From: Brenneria corticis | Lineage (GTDB): Bacteria; Pseudomonadota; Gammaproteobacteria; Enterobacterales; Enterobacteriaceae | Assembly: GCF_003115855.1 (NCBI RefSeq) | Contig: NZ_KZ819079.1 | Location: forward strand, 1 to 64,000 | Direction of reading: 5' to 3' | DNA length: 64,000 bases | Shown: positions 28,346 to 37,448 of the stretch, piece by piece | Layout of the letters: each line of letters starts with the position of its first letter | How positions within the stretch are numbered: position 1 is the stretch's first letter | Made by a program: the position numbers and the translations under genes | The notes under the pieces: model-generated | The model's database searches: none | Told to the model about the DNA's origin: nothing | What the model saw: the letters and a program-made list of their open reading frames with translations, nothing else

Positions 28346-28768
28346 TCAGGGGCGGAACCTGAGCGGTTTCGCTTGCGGCCCAAAGCGATTGTCTCCGGAC
28401 GTGCCGACAAAAACGCCGCAGTCGAGAAATACCATCACGCAGATAAGGATGGGGAGAAAACGGCCGATGCCCCACTGCCAGATGGCCGGCAACATATACC
28501 AGTTACCGGCCGCCAGAATCCACGCCACGATTAACAGCAGCGCCCACCAGCCGCTTTTATTGCGATCGTGCAGGCGCTTTACCACTATCGCCGCCGTCGG
28601 CCACAGCAACGCCACCAGAGCGAAAGCGGTGGATTGCGTATCCAGCCAGTTCAGGCCGGCCAAAGTGAACAGCAGCATCATCAGCGCCAGCCAGATGCCA
28701 AGCCAAATCCAGAAATCACGACGGCCGATACGGCCTTTAAACGAGAAACACCATTGCTGTAGCGTCAT
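28346..28768 (-). CDS. yiiR: DUF805 inner-membrane protein YiiR
   Basis: A 140-residue membrane protein of the DUF805 family. It shows the conserved start FKGRIGRRDFWIW (R-x-x-R-x-x-F-W), a cytoplasmic loop KRLHDRNKSGWWALL (the (R)LHD-xx-xSGWW motif) and about four membrane helices. Function unknown. The start at 28768 (MTLQQWCFSFKGR) is preferred over an in-frame ATG at 28792. Convergent with fpr (7-bp gap), same place as E. coli yiiR. Confidence 0.88.
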   Translation of the reverse strand: MTLQQWCFSFKGRIGRRDFWIWLGIWLALMMLLFTLAGLNWLDTQSTAFALVALLWPTAAIVVKRLHDRNKSGWWALLLIVAWILAAGNWYMLPAIWQWGIGRFLPILICVMVFLDCGVFVGTSGDNRFGPQAKPLRFRP

Positions 28769-28939
28769 TACCCACCGAACCCCGCATGTCAATTCGGGCC
28801 GATTTTACCCCAACAGGATGGCGCGCCGGCAATCTTTCTGCGAATTTTGACAACACCCGGCGAATGCCGCTTTAATCAGACGTATCGTCGTTATTCGCCG
28901 CCATTGGCCCAATTTAACCTTCACCTGATAAATGTACCC

Positions 28940-29536
28940 ATGACAAGAAAAACCCTGGCGCTCCTGTTTACCCTGTCGGCACTGACGCTGTATCTTCCCG
29001 GCGCACGCTCCGATCCGACCTTTCCGCCGAAAACGCCGGTTGCCGCCCCCTATCTGCTGGCGGGCGCGCCTACCTTCGACGAAACGGTCGTGCAGTTTCG
29101 TACGCGTTACAACCTGAGCAATCCGACGCTGCCGATCAGCGAATTCCGCGTGGTCGATAGCGGCCACAGCTCCGGTCAGTTGACCCGAGCCGCCAGCAAA
29201 ATCAACGATCGGCTGTATGCTTCAACGGCGTTGGAGAAAGGAACGGGTAAAATCAAAACGCTGCAAATCACCTGGGTCCCACAGCCGGAAGATACCGAAA
29301 CGGAAGCCCGGCGCGCGCAGGCCGTCAGCTATATGGCGGCGCTGTTGCGGGCTTTTGTTCCGTCGTTGACGGAAGAGCAAAGCATCAAAAAAATCACCGA
29401 ATTGCTGACCAAAGGCAAAGGACAGCATTTTTACCAGCAAACCGAGGGCGCTTTGCGCTATGTTGTGGCGGACAACGGCGAAAAGGGACTAACTTTTGCT
29501 GTTGAACCGATTAAGCTAACGCTATCCGCCCCCTGA
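28940..29536 (+). CDS. yiiQ: YiiQ family periplasmic protein (DUF1454)
   Basis: A 198-residue exported protein. It begins with a signal peptide (MTRKTLALLFTLSALTLYLPGARS), followed by a soluble domain of unknown function recognised as DUF1454/YiiQ by sequence character and by its place between yiiR and tpiA. The ATG at 28940 is chosen since an upstream in-frame start at 28847 would put 31 non-hydrophobic residues before the signal peptide. No catalytic motif is evident. Confidence 0.86.
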   Translation: MTRKTLALLFTLSALTLYLPGARSDPTFPPKTPVAAPYLLAGAPTFDETVVQFRTRYNLSNPTLPISEFRVVDSGHSSGQLTRAASKINDRLYASTALEKGTGKIKTLQITWVPQPEDTETEARRAQAVSYMAALLRAFVPSLTEEQSIKKITELLTKGKGQHFYQQTEGALRYVVADNGEKGLTFAVEPIKLTLSAP

Positions 29537-29664
29537 TCGACGCGGCAATTAATGACGAAAAACCGAGCCACGGCAACGTTTCGTCTTTATACTATCAGCA
29601 GGTCAGACTGCCGGATAGGCAGTAAAATTTTGATTCATTCGCTATTCCGCCTGGAGGAAAAAAA

Positions 29665-30432
29665 ATGCGACATCCATTAGTTATGGGTAACTGGAAACTG
29701 AACGGCAGCACCGCTATGGTCAATGAGTTGATTACCGGCCTGCGCCACGAACTGAGCGCGGTTGACGGCTGCGGCATCGCCATCGCCCCGCCGGCGATCT
29801 ATCTGGATCAGGCTAATCATCAACTGGCCGGCAGCCGTATCCACCTGGGCGCGCAAAACGTAGACGTCAATCTTTCCGGCGCCTATACCGGTGAAACCTC
29901 CGCCACCATGCTGAAAGATATCGGTGCGAAATACATTATCATCGGCCACTCGGAACGCCGCACTTATCACAAAGAAAGCGATGAATTCATTGCTAAAAAA
30001 TTCGGCGTACTGAAAGAAACCGGTTTGATTCCGGTACTGTGCATCGGTGAAAGCGAAGCGGAAAATGAAGCCGGACAGACTGAAGCCGTCTGCGCGCGTC
30101 AACTGGACGCGGTGCTGAATACGCTGGGCGCCAAAGCGTTTGAAAACGCGGTCATCGCCTACGAACCTATCTGGGCTATCGGTACCGGCAAGTCGGCCAC
30201 TCCGGCTCAGGCTCAGGCGGTTCACAAATTTATCCGCGATCATATCGCCAAACAGGATAAGGCCGTTGCTGAACAGGTTATTATTCAGTACGGCGGCTCC
30301 GTTAACGCCTCCAACGCGGCGGAACTGTTCACTCAGCCGGACATCGACGGCGCGCTGGTCGGCGGCGCCTCGCTGAAGGCCGATGCTTTCGCGGTGATCG
30401 TCAAAGCCGCGGCGGAAGCCAAACGCGGCTAA
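29665..30432 (+). CDS. tpiA: Triosephosphate isomerase
   Basis: TpiA interconverts dihydroxyacetone phosphate and glyceraldehyde-3-phosphate. The 255-residue TIM barrel has the catalytic Lys in GNWKLNGS (residues 8-15), the electrophilic His in IIGHSERR (about 92-99), the catalytic Glu in AYEPIWAIGTGKSATP (Glu near 168, with the lid loop) and the phosphate loop GGSVNASNAAE. A very good ribosome site (GGAGG) precedes the ATG. It is the last core gene before the accessory block. Confidence 0.97.
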   Translation: MRHPLVMGNWKLNGSTAMVNELITGLRHELSAVDGCGIAIAPPAIYLDQANHQLAGSRIHLGAQNVDVNLSGAYTGETSATMLKDIGAKYIIIGHSERRTYHKESDEFIAKKFGVLKETGLIPVLCIGESEAENEAGQTEAVCARQLDAVLNTLGAKAFENAVIAYEPIWAIGTGKSATPAQAQAVHKFIRDHIAKQDKAVAEQVIIQYGGSVNASNAAELFTQPDIDGALVGGASLKADAFAVIVKAAAEAKRG

Positions 30433-30496
30433 GTTCGCGCGTGATGGCCGATGGTCTCATCGGCTGCGGCAATTAATTGCCGAACTTGCCATTCCC

Positions 30497-30530
30497 TGGT
30501 CGATGCCGGCTAACTCGTTGGCATCGACCA
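30497..30530 (+). terminator. Long hairpin downstream of tpiA
   Basis: An 11-bp perfect stem TGGTCGATGCC / GGCATCGACCA with a 12-nt loop, followed by CGTTTCTT. The T-tract is weak, so it may be a tpiA terminator or a stabilising 3' end. It marks the boundary to the accessory block. Confidence 0.5.
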
Positions 30531-30760
30531 CGTTTCTTAGGAAATACGTCGTGACGTTCCCCGCGCTCTGATTCCGGAGCATTATTCGTAAACTTTTGGC
30601 CCGCGATGGCCAACTCATTTGTGGTTCGAACAGCAGAACCCATAAGCCCGTTCCCCCCCTATTTTTCTACCGCTTTACTCTTGTTCCCTGGCAACAAAAC
30701 AAATTGAAACAGATGCATAAAACCAAATTAATATTTTGATAAATATGAAATTTATATTCA

Positions 30761-30776
30761 TGGCGTGATTATTGCT
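30761..30776 (+). promoter_or_regulatory. Sigma54 (-24/-12) promoter of the EIIA-EIIB-levR-like operon
   Basis: TGGCGTGATTATTGCT has GG and GC exactly 12 bp apart, as required for RpoN promoters. The start of transcription would fall near 30786, upstream of the GTG of the EIIA gene at 30820. A LevR-type sigma54 activator is encoded in the same operon, which strongly supports the assignment. Confidence 0.85.
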
Positions 30777-30819
30777 TTTAATACCTACTGAGTGGCAAAC
30801 CTTGAGAAGGACGTGCGGA

Positions 30820-31197
30820 GTGAATAATCATCCGGTTGAAATCAATTATGAAGAGATAGTAATCAATATCATCGTTAATGCCGGACAAGCCAGAAGCCGC
30901 TGTATTAACGCTATTGAGCAGGCGTCTATTCATCAGTTCGAACAAGCCCAATCGTTAATCGATCTGGCAACAGAAGACCTGCGGATCGCCCATCAAACGC
31001 AGACCAGGCTTATCGAAGATGAGGCGCGAGGGGTTTATCACCCGGTAACACTACTGATGGTGCACGCGCAGGATCACCTGATGAATGCATTGACCCTCAA
31101 AGATATAGCCCGTCAGCAAATCGAATGCTACCGACAGATTTTTACCTTGGCTCAGCAATTGGCTAAAGCGATGGCGCCGAATACTGACACTCAGTGA
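30820..31197 (+). CDS. PTS lactose/cellobiose-family enzyme IIA
   Basis: A 125-residue cytoplasmic phosphocarrier that takes phosphate from HPr and gives it to EIIB. The three-helix PTS_IIA (Lac/Cel) family is shown by NIIVNAGQARSRCINAIEQA near the N-terminus and by HPVTLLMVHAQDHLMNA, where the His in the conserved VHAQDHLM segment is the expected phosphorylation site. The start is taken as GTG at 30820 with AGAAGG 9 bp upstream, because the predicted sigma54 transcript begins near 30786, after the longer frame's TTG at 30772. First gene of the operon, followed by EIIB after 19 bp. Confidence 0.88.
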   Translation: MNNHPVEINYEEIVINIIVNAGQARSRCINAIEQASIHQFEQAQSLIDLATEDLRIAHQTQTRLIEDEARGVYHPVTLLMVHAQDHLMNALTLKDIARQQIECYRQIFTLAQQLAKAMAPNTDTQ

Positions 31198-31216
31198 TCT
31201 AGTTGAGGAAAAGACA

Positions 31217-31510
31217 ATGACCCACATTACTCTGGTTTGTATGGGCGGATTCTCCACCAGCATTCTGGTGAAAAAAATGCGTGAAGCCGCGGAGAAAGAC
31301 CATATCGCCGTCGATATTATGGCGACATCGGAAAGTAACTTTAAGAAAGTTGCGAACCAGACAGATATTCTGCTTATTGGCCCTCAGGTAAGCTTTATTG
31401 AGAAAAATATGCGATTAGCCTATCCGACGATGAAAATCGCTGTGATCGACAGCCTGGATTACGGCGCGATGAACGGTGAAAATGTTCTGGCTGCCGCGTT
31501 GAAGCTATAG
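31217..31510 (+). CDS. PTS lactose/cellobiose-family enzyme IIB
   Basis: A 97-residue EIIB that passes phosphate to sugar at EIIC. The phosphocysteine is Cys8 in LVCMGGFSTSILV, followed by Lys-rich helix VKKMREAAEK, as in ChbB/CelA-type proteins; LLIGPQVSFIEKNM is also typical. It is unusual that the matching EIIC is not in this operon but in the convergent operon at 35873-37168. Confidence 0.9.
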   Translation: MTHITLVCMGGFSTSILVKKMREAAEKDHIAVDIMATSESNFKKVANQTDILLIGPQVSFIEKNMRLAYPTMKIAVIDSLDYGAMNGENVLAAALKL

Positions 31511-31560
31511 TTCGGGAGCCTTGCTCTGTCTGGGTTAACCATTCCGCGAGATGTCATCAC

Positions 31561-34257
31561 ATGCGTATTGACACTGTTTTTGCAAAACTAAAGGAACTGG
31601 CGGATGAGAATGGTGTTTCCGCCGCGCAAGTTGCTAATGCGCTAGGGTTTGCGCGGGCGAATGTCAGCAATGATCTGAACCAGTTAGTGATAAGCGGCAA
31701 GGTGAAGAAAAGGCGCGGTAAGCCGGTACTATTTAGTCTTGTTGACGAGGGGGAATGGGTACAGGCCGGCGAAGCCCGGTTTAATCAACTGGTTGAACAT
31801 AACCCCAGCCTTTTCCCCGCGGTTTCACAGGCTAAAGCGGCCGTACTTTATCCTCCTGCCGGGATGAATATATTGATCCTTGGCGAGACGGGCACGGGAA
31901 AATCGATGTTTGCCGAACTGGTTTACGATTATGCCCGCGAGGTAAAAAAACTAAAACCCAATGCGCCATTTGTAATCTTTAACTGCGCGGACTACGCCAA
32001 TAATCCCCAATTGCTGCTGGCGCAGCTGTTTGGCTGTAAGAAAGGCGCGTTTACCGGTGCGACGGAAGATCGGGTAGGATTGCTGGAAACCGCCGATCGG
32101 GGCGTACTGTTTCTGGATGAAGTCCATCGATTACCTCCCGAGGGGCAAGAAATTTTCTTTACCTTTATGGATAAAGGCATATTTCGGCGTTTGGGAGAAA
32201 GCGAGGGAGAAAGGTATGCCGATGTACGTATTTTTTCTGCCACGACCGAAGACCCCGAATCCAGTTTGCTGCGGACATTCACCCGTCGTTTCCCGATGGT
32301 AATCCGTCTCCCCGCCTTGCATGAACGTTCCATTCAAGAGCGCTTTGATCTGATCAAGTATTTTCTTAATCAGGAGTCAACCCACCTGGATGAGAGTATT
32401 ACTGTGTCGGTAAATGCGTTGCGCGCGCTGATGAGCTACGATTGCCCCAATAATATCGGTCAACTGAAATCTGATATCCGTTTTGCCTGCGCCGGGGCTT
32501 ATGCGGAATATATGTCCGGTAAGAAAGATAAAATCAGGATTAACAGCCGGACGCTGCCGGCGCACACCAGCCAGGCGCTCTATACGCATACCGATCACCG
32601 ACAAATCTGGAACAAGATCATCGGAATCAATAAGCAAGGCATTATTTTCAACGGTGATCAAAATAGTCCGCAATTTGAGGAAAATGAAGCTGATGACATT
32701 TATGATCGGCTAAATTTACGGGTCTCTGAATTAAAAAGCCAGGGGGTTGATGATCAGATATTAGCAGCGGAAATTGAAAAAGATATCGCCGATTATTTTC
32801 AAAGTCATATTCGGCGCTCTGAGCGAAAATTTGATCCACGCCATCTGGAGAATGTGGTCTCAGCCACCGTACTGCGTTTGACGGAAGAATTAATTCGCTA
32901 TGTGGAAAATAAGCTTCAGTGCCAATTGAGTAATGAAGTTTATTATGGACTGGCAACCCATATTGAGAATGCGGTGGAACGGGTGCGTAAAAATAAAAGC
33001 ATTGTTAATCCACAACTTAATCTTATCCGCACCGGGCATCCCGACATTTTCAATGCCGCGCTGGATTGTTTAAGAATGATTGAACGCGTGATGGCGGTGA
33101 CGCTGCCTATTGACGAGGCCGGGTTCCTTTCCATGTTTTTCCTTTATAGTAATCGGGCATTGGAACGGCACGGCCATGATGTCCGGGTGATCGTTGTGGC
33201 GCACGGCCGTGATACCGCCAGCGCAATAGTCGAAACAGCCAATACGCTGCTAGGGGTGAATTACGCGCAAGGGTATAATGTTCCACTGGAAGAAAAGGCT
33301 CAGACCACGCTGGAATGTATCGTCGGCTACCTGCAATCCTTGCCGACAAAAGCTGATGTAATGCTGCTGGTCGATATGGGCTCGTTGACCCGATTCGGTG
33401 AGGAAATTGCCCGGCGATGTGAAATCAACGTGCGCACCGTACAGTTAATCAGCACGTTGCATGTGATTGAGGCAATACAACGCGCAATGAACGGTGCAAC
33501 GCTGGAAACCATTTGCCATGATGTGTTGCAGGTTAATAAGGAGATCGACCCTTGCGTCACAACGGAAATCACCCCATCGGTTTCCCTCGACCTGCGGCTC
33601 AACGCCAGCAGAGAGAAAAAACTGGCAGTTATCGCTCTCTGTTCAATGGGGGAAGGAAACGCCAGAATCATTGAGAATATCGTCAACCAAACCCTAACGC
33701 ATCGCAAGAATATTCTGGAAGTGCTTCCAATCAGCATGAGCTGCGAACAGGGGATTTATCATAAAATAAGTGAATTAGAAAATAATTATCGCATTATCGC
33801 CATCGTCAGTCCGTTCCGGCTGCAATGGCCTGCGGCACAGTTTAATCTCGACGATATCCTGCAAGGTGACGGTATATCGCAGTTGCACTCATTGATTGAT
33901 CGTGAAACAACGTATGCTTTGGTTGAAGAAACATTATCGCCAATTCTGCAACATATCGAGCCCACGAAAATTCTGCCGCAGATAAAAGAATTCAATGCTG
34001 AAGTCAGTCAAAAACTCAACGTTTCTTTATCCGCCAATATGTTGATTGGCATCACGATGCACCTGGCCTGTCTGCTTGACCGCCAGGTTGCGCGCGAACC
34101 AGGCAGTTTCTTTCCGGACAAGGAACAATTTATGCTCGAGAACGCCGCGGCATTGATCGTCGTCAGACAAGCATTTTCGCCATTTGAAGGCTTATTAAAC
34201 ATTACGCTTCCAGATGATGAACAATGCGCGCTGCTGCGTTTTTTTATTCAGCAATAA
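31561..34257 (+). CDS. LevR-type sigma54-dependent PTS regulator
   Basis: An 898-residue activator with the LevR/CelR domain order. An N-terminal winged helix (VSAAQVANALGFARANVSND, about residues 19-38) comes first. The AAA+ sigma54 activator domain has Walker A GETGTGKS (108-115) and GAFTGA (162-167, the sigma54 contact). Then come PRD1 (around ATHIENAVERV, residue 465), an EIIA-Man-like domain (VRVIVVAHGRDTAS, His near 548), an EIIB-Gat-like stretch with Cys694 (IALCSMGEGNARI) and a C-terminal PRD2 (TMHLACLLDR, near 834). Phosphorylation of these sites by HPr and EIIB typically tunes activity to sugar supply. It probably activates its own operon and the EIIC operon, both of which have sigma54 promoters. 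Confidence 0.92.
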   Translation: MRIDTVFAKLKELADENGVSAAQVANALGFARANVSNDLNQLVISGKVKKRRGKPVLFSLVDEGEWVQAGEARFNQLVEHNPSLFPAVSQAKAAVLYPPAGMNILILGETGTGKSMFAELVYDYAREVKKLKPNAPFVIFNCADYANNPQLLLAQLFGCKKGAFTGATEDRVGLLETADRGVLFLDEVHRLPPEGQEIFFTFMDKGIFRRLGESEGERYADVRIFSATTEDPESSLLRTFTRRFPMVIRLPALHERSIQERFDLIKYFLNQESTHLDESITVSVNALRALMSYDCPNNIGQLKSDIRFACAGAYAEYMSGKKDKIRINSRTLPAHTSQALYTHTDHRQIWNKIIGINKQGIIFNGDQNSPQFEENEADDIYDRLNLRVSELKSQGVDDQILAAEIEKDIADYFQSHIRRSERKFDPRHLENVVSATVLRLTEELIRYVENKLQCQLSNEVYYGLATHIENAVERVRKNKSIVNPQLNLIRTGHPDIFNAALDCLRMIERVMAVTLPIDEAGFLSMFFLYSNRALERHGHDVRVIVVAHGRDTASAIVETANTLLGVNYAQGYNVPLEEKAQTTLECIVGYLQSLPTKADVMLLVDMGSLTRFGEEIARRCEINVRTVQLISTLHVIEAIQRAMNGATLETICHDVLQVNKEIDPCVTTEITPSVSLDLRLNASREKKLAVIALCSMGEGNARIIENIVNQTLTHRKNILEVLPISMSCEQGIYHKISELENNYRIIAIVSPFRLQWPAAQFNLDDILQGDGISQLHSLIDRETTYALVEETLSPILQHIEPTKILPQIKEFNAEVSQKLNVSLSANMLIGITMHLACLLDRQVAREPGSFFPDKEQFMLENAAALIVVRQAFSPFEGLLNITLPDDEQCALLRFFIQQ

Positions 34258-34270
34258 ACGAGATAAAAAT

Positions 34271-34300
34271 CTGCACCGCTATACAATACTTTCGGTGCAG
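34271..34300 (-). terminator. Hairpin between the two converging PTS operons
   Basis: CTGCACCG (34271-34278) pairs with CGGTGCAG (34293-34300) across a 14-nt loop. On the minus strand it is followed by ATTTTTATC, so it most likely terminates the EIIC-glucosidase operon. Confidence 0.6.
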
Positions 34301-34308
34301 GTCATTAT

Positions 34309-35778
34309 TCACCCCAGATTCTCGCCGTTGGACTGAATCACGCCCTTATACCAATAAAAACTTTTTTTCCGGCTACGTTCAAGCGAACCATTGCCATAAT
34401 TATCCTGGTCGACGTAAACGAATCCGTAGCGTTTTTCCATCTCTGAGGAGGTATAACTTACCGAATCGATACAAGCCCAACTGGTATAACCCATAACCTC
34501 AATACCATCCTCGATCGCTTCACGTATCTGTGCAATATGCTGGCGGAAATAATCGATCCGGTAATCGTCATCAATGGAGCCGTCCGGGTTAACCTGATCG
34601 GTGGCGCCTAAACCGTTTTCCACAATAAATAACGGTATTCCATAGCGGTCATAGAGTTCGTTCATCACAATACGCAGACCGATGGGATCGATGTGCCAGT
34701 TCCATTCTGTGGTTTCCAGATAAGGATTTTTGACGCTGTTGGAGAGATTACCGCTGACCTTTTCCAGGTTTTCCTCATTGATACTGGCCACCCGCGATAC
34801 GTAATAACTGAACGAAAGAAAATCCACCGGATGTTGCTTCAAGATCTCTTCGTCGCCTTCAACCAGCGTCAGCGTAATACCTTGTTCTTTGAAATAGCGT
34901 TTACTCTGTCCGGTATAACTTCCTCGGATCTGCACGTCGGAGCAAAAATAATTAAACTGCATTTTTCTCTGAGCCAGCAATACGTTCAGTGGATGGCAGT
35001 TTTCCGGATAAGTTAAATGGCAGGTTAACATGCCACCAATTTTTGCCTGCGGATTGATCTGATGACAGTATTTTACCGCCAAGGCGCTGGCGATAAATTG
35101 ATGATGCAACGCCTGATAAACCGTTTGTTTTAACCGATCGCCAAACCTTTCCGGCACAATGCCGCCGCTGCTGAAAGGGTGGCGAATAATGCTATCAATT
35201 TCATTAAAAGTCAGCCAGTATTTCACTTGCGATCGATAACGGATAAACAGGGTTTTAGCGAAATTAACAAAATAATCAACCACCTTCCGGTCAGCCCAGC
35301 CATTATGATGGTTGACCAGATACAGTGGCATTTCATAGTGGGAAAGCGTCACCAGCGGCTCAATATTCAACCGGTTCATTTCAGCAAACAGCTGGTCGTA
35401 AAAGGCCAGACCTTCTTCATTCGGCTCACTCTCATTGCCATTGGGGTAGATCCGCGTCCAGGCGATAGAGATCCGCAACACTTTAAATCCCATCTCGGCA
35501 CACAGGGCCAAATCCTCCTTATAACGGTGATAAAAATCGATACCCCGACGTTTGGGATAATCCTTATCCGAATTAGATTCCATTGCTGCTGTAATCTGAC
35601 TATCCGTGATGACATGATGTTTTGCGTAGTCGCCCCTTTTTTTGAGATCGCTGCGATATATCGCCACATCAGCAGTGGACAATCCCTTGCCGCCAATATT
35701 CCACGCCCCTTCCACCTGATTGGCCGCCAGCGCGCCGCCCCAAAGAAAACCTTCAGGGAATGATTTATCTGTAATCAT
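34309..35778 (-). CDS. 6-phospho-beta-glucosidase (glycoside hydrolase family 1)
   Basis: A 489-residue cytoplasmic enzyme that cleaves the phosphorylated beta-glucoside delivered by the PTS. GH1 signatures are FLWGGALAANQVEGAW near the N-terminus, the acid/base Glu in WLTFNEID (about residue 180) and the nucleophile Glu in FIVENGLG (about 385). It resembles BglA/AscB-type enzymes. The start at 35778 has AGGAG 7 bp upstream and aligns with the family; an in-frame start at 35802 adds eight residues. It is second in an operon with EIIC (94-bp gap). Confidence 0.92.
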   Translation of the reverse strand: MITDKSFPEGFLWGGALAANQVEGAWNIGGKGLSTADVAIYRSDLKKRGDYAKHHVITDSQITAAMESNSDKDYPKRRGIDFYHRYKEDLALCAEMGFKVLRISIAWTRIYPNGNESEPNEEGLAFYDQLFAEMNRLNIEPLVTLSHYEMPLYLVNHHNGWADRKVVDYFVNFAKTLFIRYRSQVKYWLTFNEIDSIIRHPFSSGGIVPERFGDRLKQTVYQALHHQFIASALAVKYCHQINPQAKIGGMLTCHLTYPENCHPLNVLLAQRKMQFNYFCSDVQIRGSYTGQSKRYFKEQGITLTLVEGDEEILKQHPVDFLSFSYYVSRVASINEENLEKVSGNLSNSVKNPYLETTEWNWHIDPIGLRIVMNELYDRYGIPLFIVENGLGATDQVNPDGSIDDDYRIDYFRQHIAQIREAIEDGIEVMGYTSWACIDSVSYTSSEMEKRYGFVYVDQDNYGNGSLERSRKKSFYWYKGVIQSNGENLG

Positions 35779-35872
35779 GACGTACTCCTGTGATTGGGTC
35801 ATAAATTGTCGATTTTATTGTGTTATATAGGCCATAGGACATCGGCCCTAGAGTCCCCGGTGTCGACGCTAG

Positions 35873-37168
35873 TCAGTTCTGGTTTTCTAATTTCTGCGCG
35901 TTAGCGATATCCAGTCTGGTCTTTTCCACCTGCATGCTGTCCAGTCGTTTGAAGAAAGGGTAATAAATCGCCGTATTGAGCACGATCAAAACCAACTGCA
36001 ACAGAACAAATAAAAAACTTCCCTGCATTAATACGTTAGCGAAAATAGGTAGCCCTACCGGCGGGAAAATACCCATCATTCGGGGAATGACTTCCAATAC
36101 TGTCAGCCAGTAGGCAATTGAGACATTGACTATTGGTGAAATAATAAATGGAAGAGCAGTCACCGGGTTGAGAATAAGCGGTATGCCAAAAACAAGAGGT
36201 TCGTTAATTCTCATAAATGAGGTTAGCAAGGTCATACGTCCCAATTTTTTTAATGCTTCACTTCTGGCCCGAAATGCCATTAACAAATTCAAACCAAAGG
36301 TTGATCCCCCACCGCCAATATTTGCCCAACAAATATAGAACGCATAACCAATTATATGTGGCAGAGGGTCGCCATTTTGCATCGCCGCCAGGTTTTCAAT
36401 ATCCAAAGCAATATAAATGGGTTTCCAGACCGCTCCCGTTACCATGGTACCGTGGATACCAAATAGCCAGAGTATATTGGAAACGGTCACGAACACGAGC
36501 AGGCCGCCGAACGAACCGGTTATACCCAATAACGGTTGTTGCAGTGAATGATAGATAAAGGCATGAATACTTCCATCAGGAGTAAGTTTAAATATACCGG
36601 CAACAGCGGTGAAAATGACGGCGTTAACCAAAGCCGCGATTAATCCATTGAAAGTTTGACTCACTGTTTCTGGTACGTTATCCCCCATATTGATCACCCA
36701 ATTCAGTTTGATCACCGTGGAATAAATTGCGTTTACTGCTAATGCTACAAAAATGGCGACAAATAATCCGCCAGCTCCCAAATAAGTAATAGGTAATACT
36801 TTTACATTGTTCAGTACATCAATGGGAGTTGTAATCAAAAAACAAATTAAGGCGATCATCCCGACGACTATACCGTTGTGGTCTAGCGATTCCGCCAATT
36901 TATAAGCGATTAAAAACACCACATAAAGCGACATCATATTGATGGTAACGGTGGCGGGTAGTGAGATCAGAGGTTTCAGACCGGTTTCGGTGATGAACTG
37001 GCTATAGCTATCAATGGGGATATTAGCCAGAAGTATAGAAAAGGCACCAATAATCAGTACCGGAAGGGCAGAGGTAAAGCCGTTGGCGATTGACATCAGA
37101 TAGCGATTGCCTTGGGTAGCATAAGCAAGCTGTTGTAGTCCCGCCATGAAATTATGTTTATCAGCCAT
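35873..37168 (-). CDS. PTS lactose/cellobiose-family enzyme IIC
   Basis: A 431-residue inner-membrane sugar permease with about ten hydrophobic segments. PTS_EIIC (Lac/Cel) features include the N-terminal ANGFTSALPVLIIGAFSILL, the substrate-binding region FGIHGTMVTGAVWKP (about residues 233-247) and the RINEPLVFGIPLILNP motif (about 325-340). The specific sugar (cellobiose, chitobiose or another beta-glucoside) cannot be told from sequence; the downstream 6-phospho-beta-glucosidase favours a beta-glucoside. Its EIIA and EIIB partners are in the convergent operon. Confidence 0.92.
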   Translation of the reverse strand: MADKHNFMAGLQQLAYATQGNRYLMSIANGFTSALPVLIIGAFSILLANIPIDSYSQFITETGLKPLISLPATVTINMMSLYVVFLIAYKLAESLDHNGIVVGMIALICFLITTPIDVLNNVKVLPITYLGAGGLFVAIFVALAVNAIYSTVIKLNWVINMGDNVPETVSQTFNGLIAALVNAVIFTAVAGIFKLTPDGSIHAFIYHSLQQPLLGITGSFGGLLVFVTVSNILWLFGIHGTMVTGAVWKPIYIALDIENLAAMQNGDPLPHIIGYAFYICWANIGGGGSTFGLNLLMAFRARSEALKKLGRMTLLTSFMRINEPLVFGIPLILNPVTALPFIISPIVNVSIAYWLTVLEVIPRMMGIFPPVGLPIFANVLMQGSFLFVLLQLVLIVLNTAIYYPFFKRLDSMQVEKTRLDIANAQKLENQN

Positions 37169-37217
37169 AGTATTCTCTCTAATAAAGCACCTGCGTTGGT
37201 AACGTGGTAACTCTTTA

Positions 37218-37234
37218 AAGCAATTGCCATGCCA
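37218..37234 (-). promoter_or_regulatory. Sigma54 (-24/-12) promoter of the EIIC-glucosidase operon
   Basis: On the minus strand TGGCATGGCAATTGCTT has GG and GC exactly 12 bp apart. It is 50-66 bp upstream of the EIIC start. It closely resembles the promoter at 30761-30776, so both operons should be switched on by the same LevR-type activator. Confidence 0.82.
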
Positions 37235-37253
37235 TTAAAATAAACATTTATTT

Positions 37254-37280
37254 TTCAATATATTATATTGAATTTATGCA
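37254..37280. promoter_or_regulatory. Perfect palindrome and shared octamer upstream of the EIIC promoter
   Basis: TTCAATATATTATATTGAA (37254-37272) is a perfect 9-1-9 palindrome. Abutting it, TGCATAAA (minus strand, 37273-37280) also occurs at 30714-30721 at nearly the same distance (38-39 bp) upstream of the other sigma54 promoter. One or both could be activator or IHF sites; the A/T-rich setting leaves room for chance. Confidence 0.45.
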
Positions 37281-37396
37281 AGTGTATTGAATCGTTTTAC
37301 TGTGGTGGTAAATACGGGAAGGTAAAAAAATACCATCGAGGTCCATTTGTACGGCCGCTCTCGCATCGGGCCGGTAGCATAAGATGGTGATCAGCC

Positions 37397-37412
37397 TGGG
37401 AGTTTCCTCCCA
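37397..37412 (-). terminator. Hairpin downstream of aguA
   Basis: TGGGAG / CTCCCA with a GAAA tetraloop on the minus strand, 37 bp after the aguA stop. It lacks a T-tract, so it may only stabilise the transcript end. The rest of the 280-bp gap (37169-37448) is the A/T-rich EIIC promoter region. Confidence 0.4.
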
Positions 37413-37448
37413 AGGCCGTCGCGGGCGCCGTTGAAAACGCTTGCCGCT

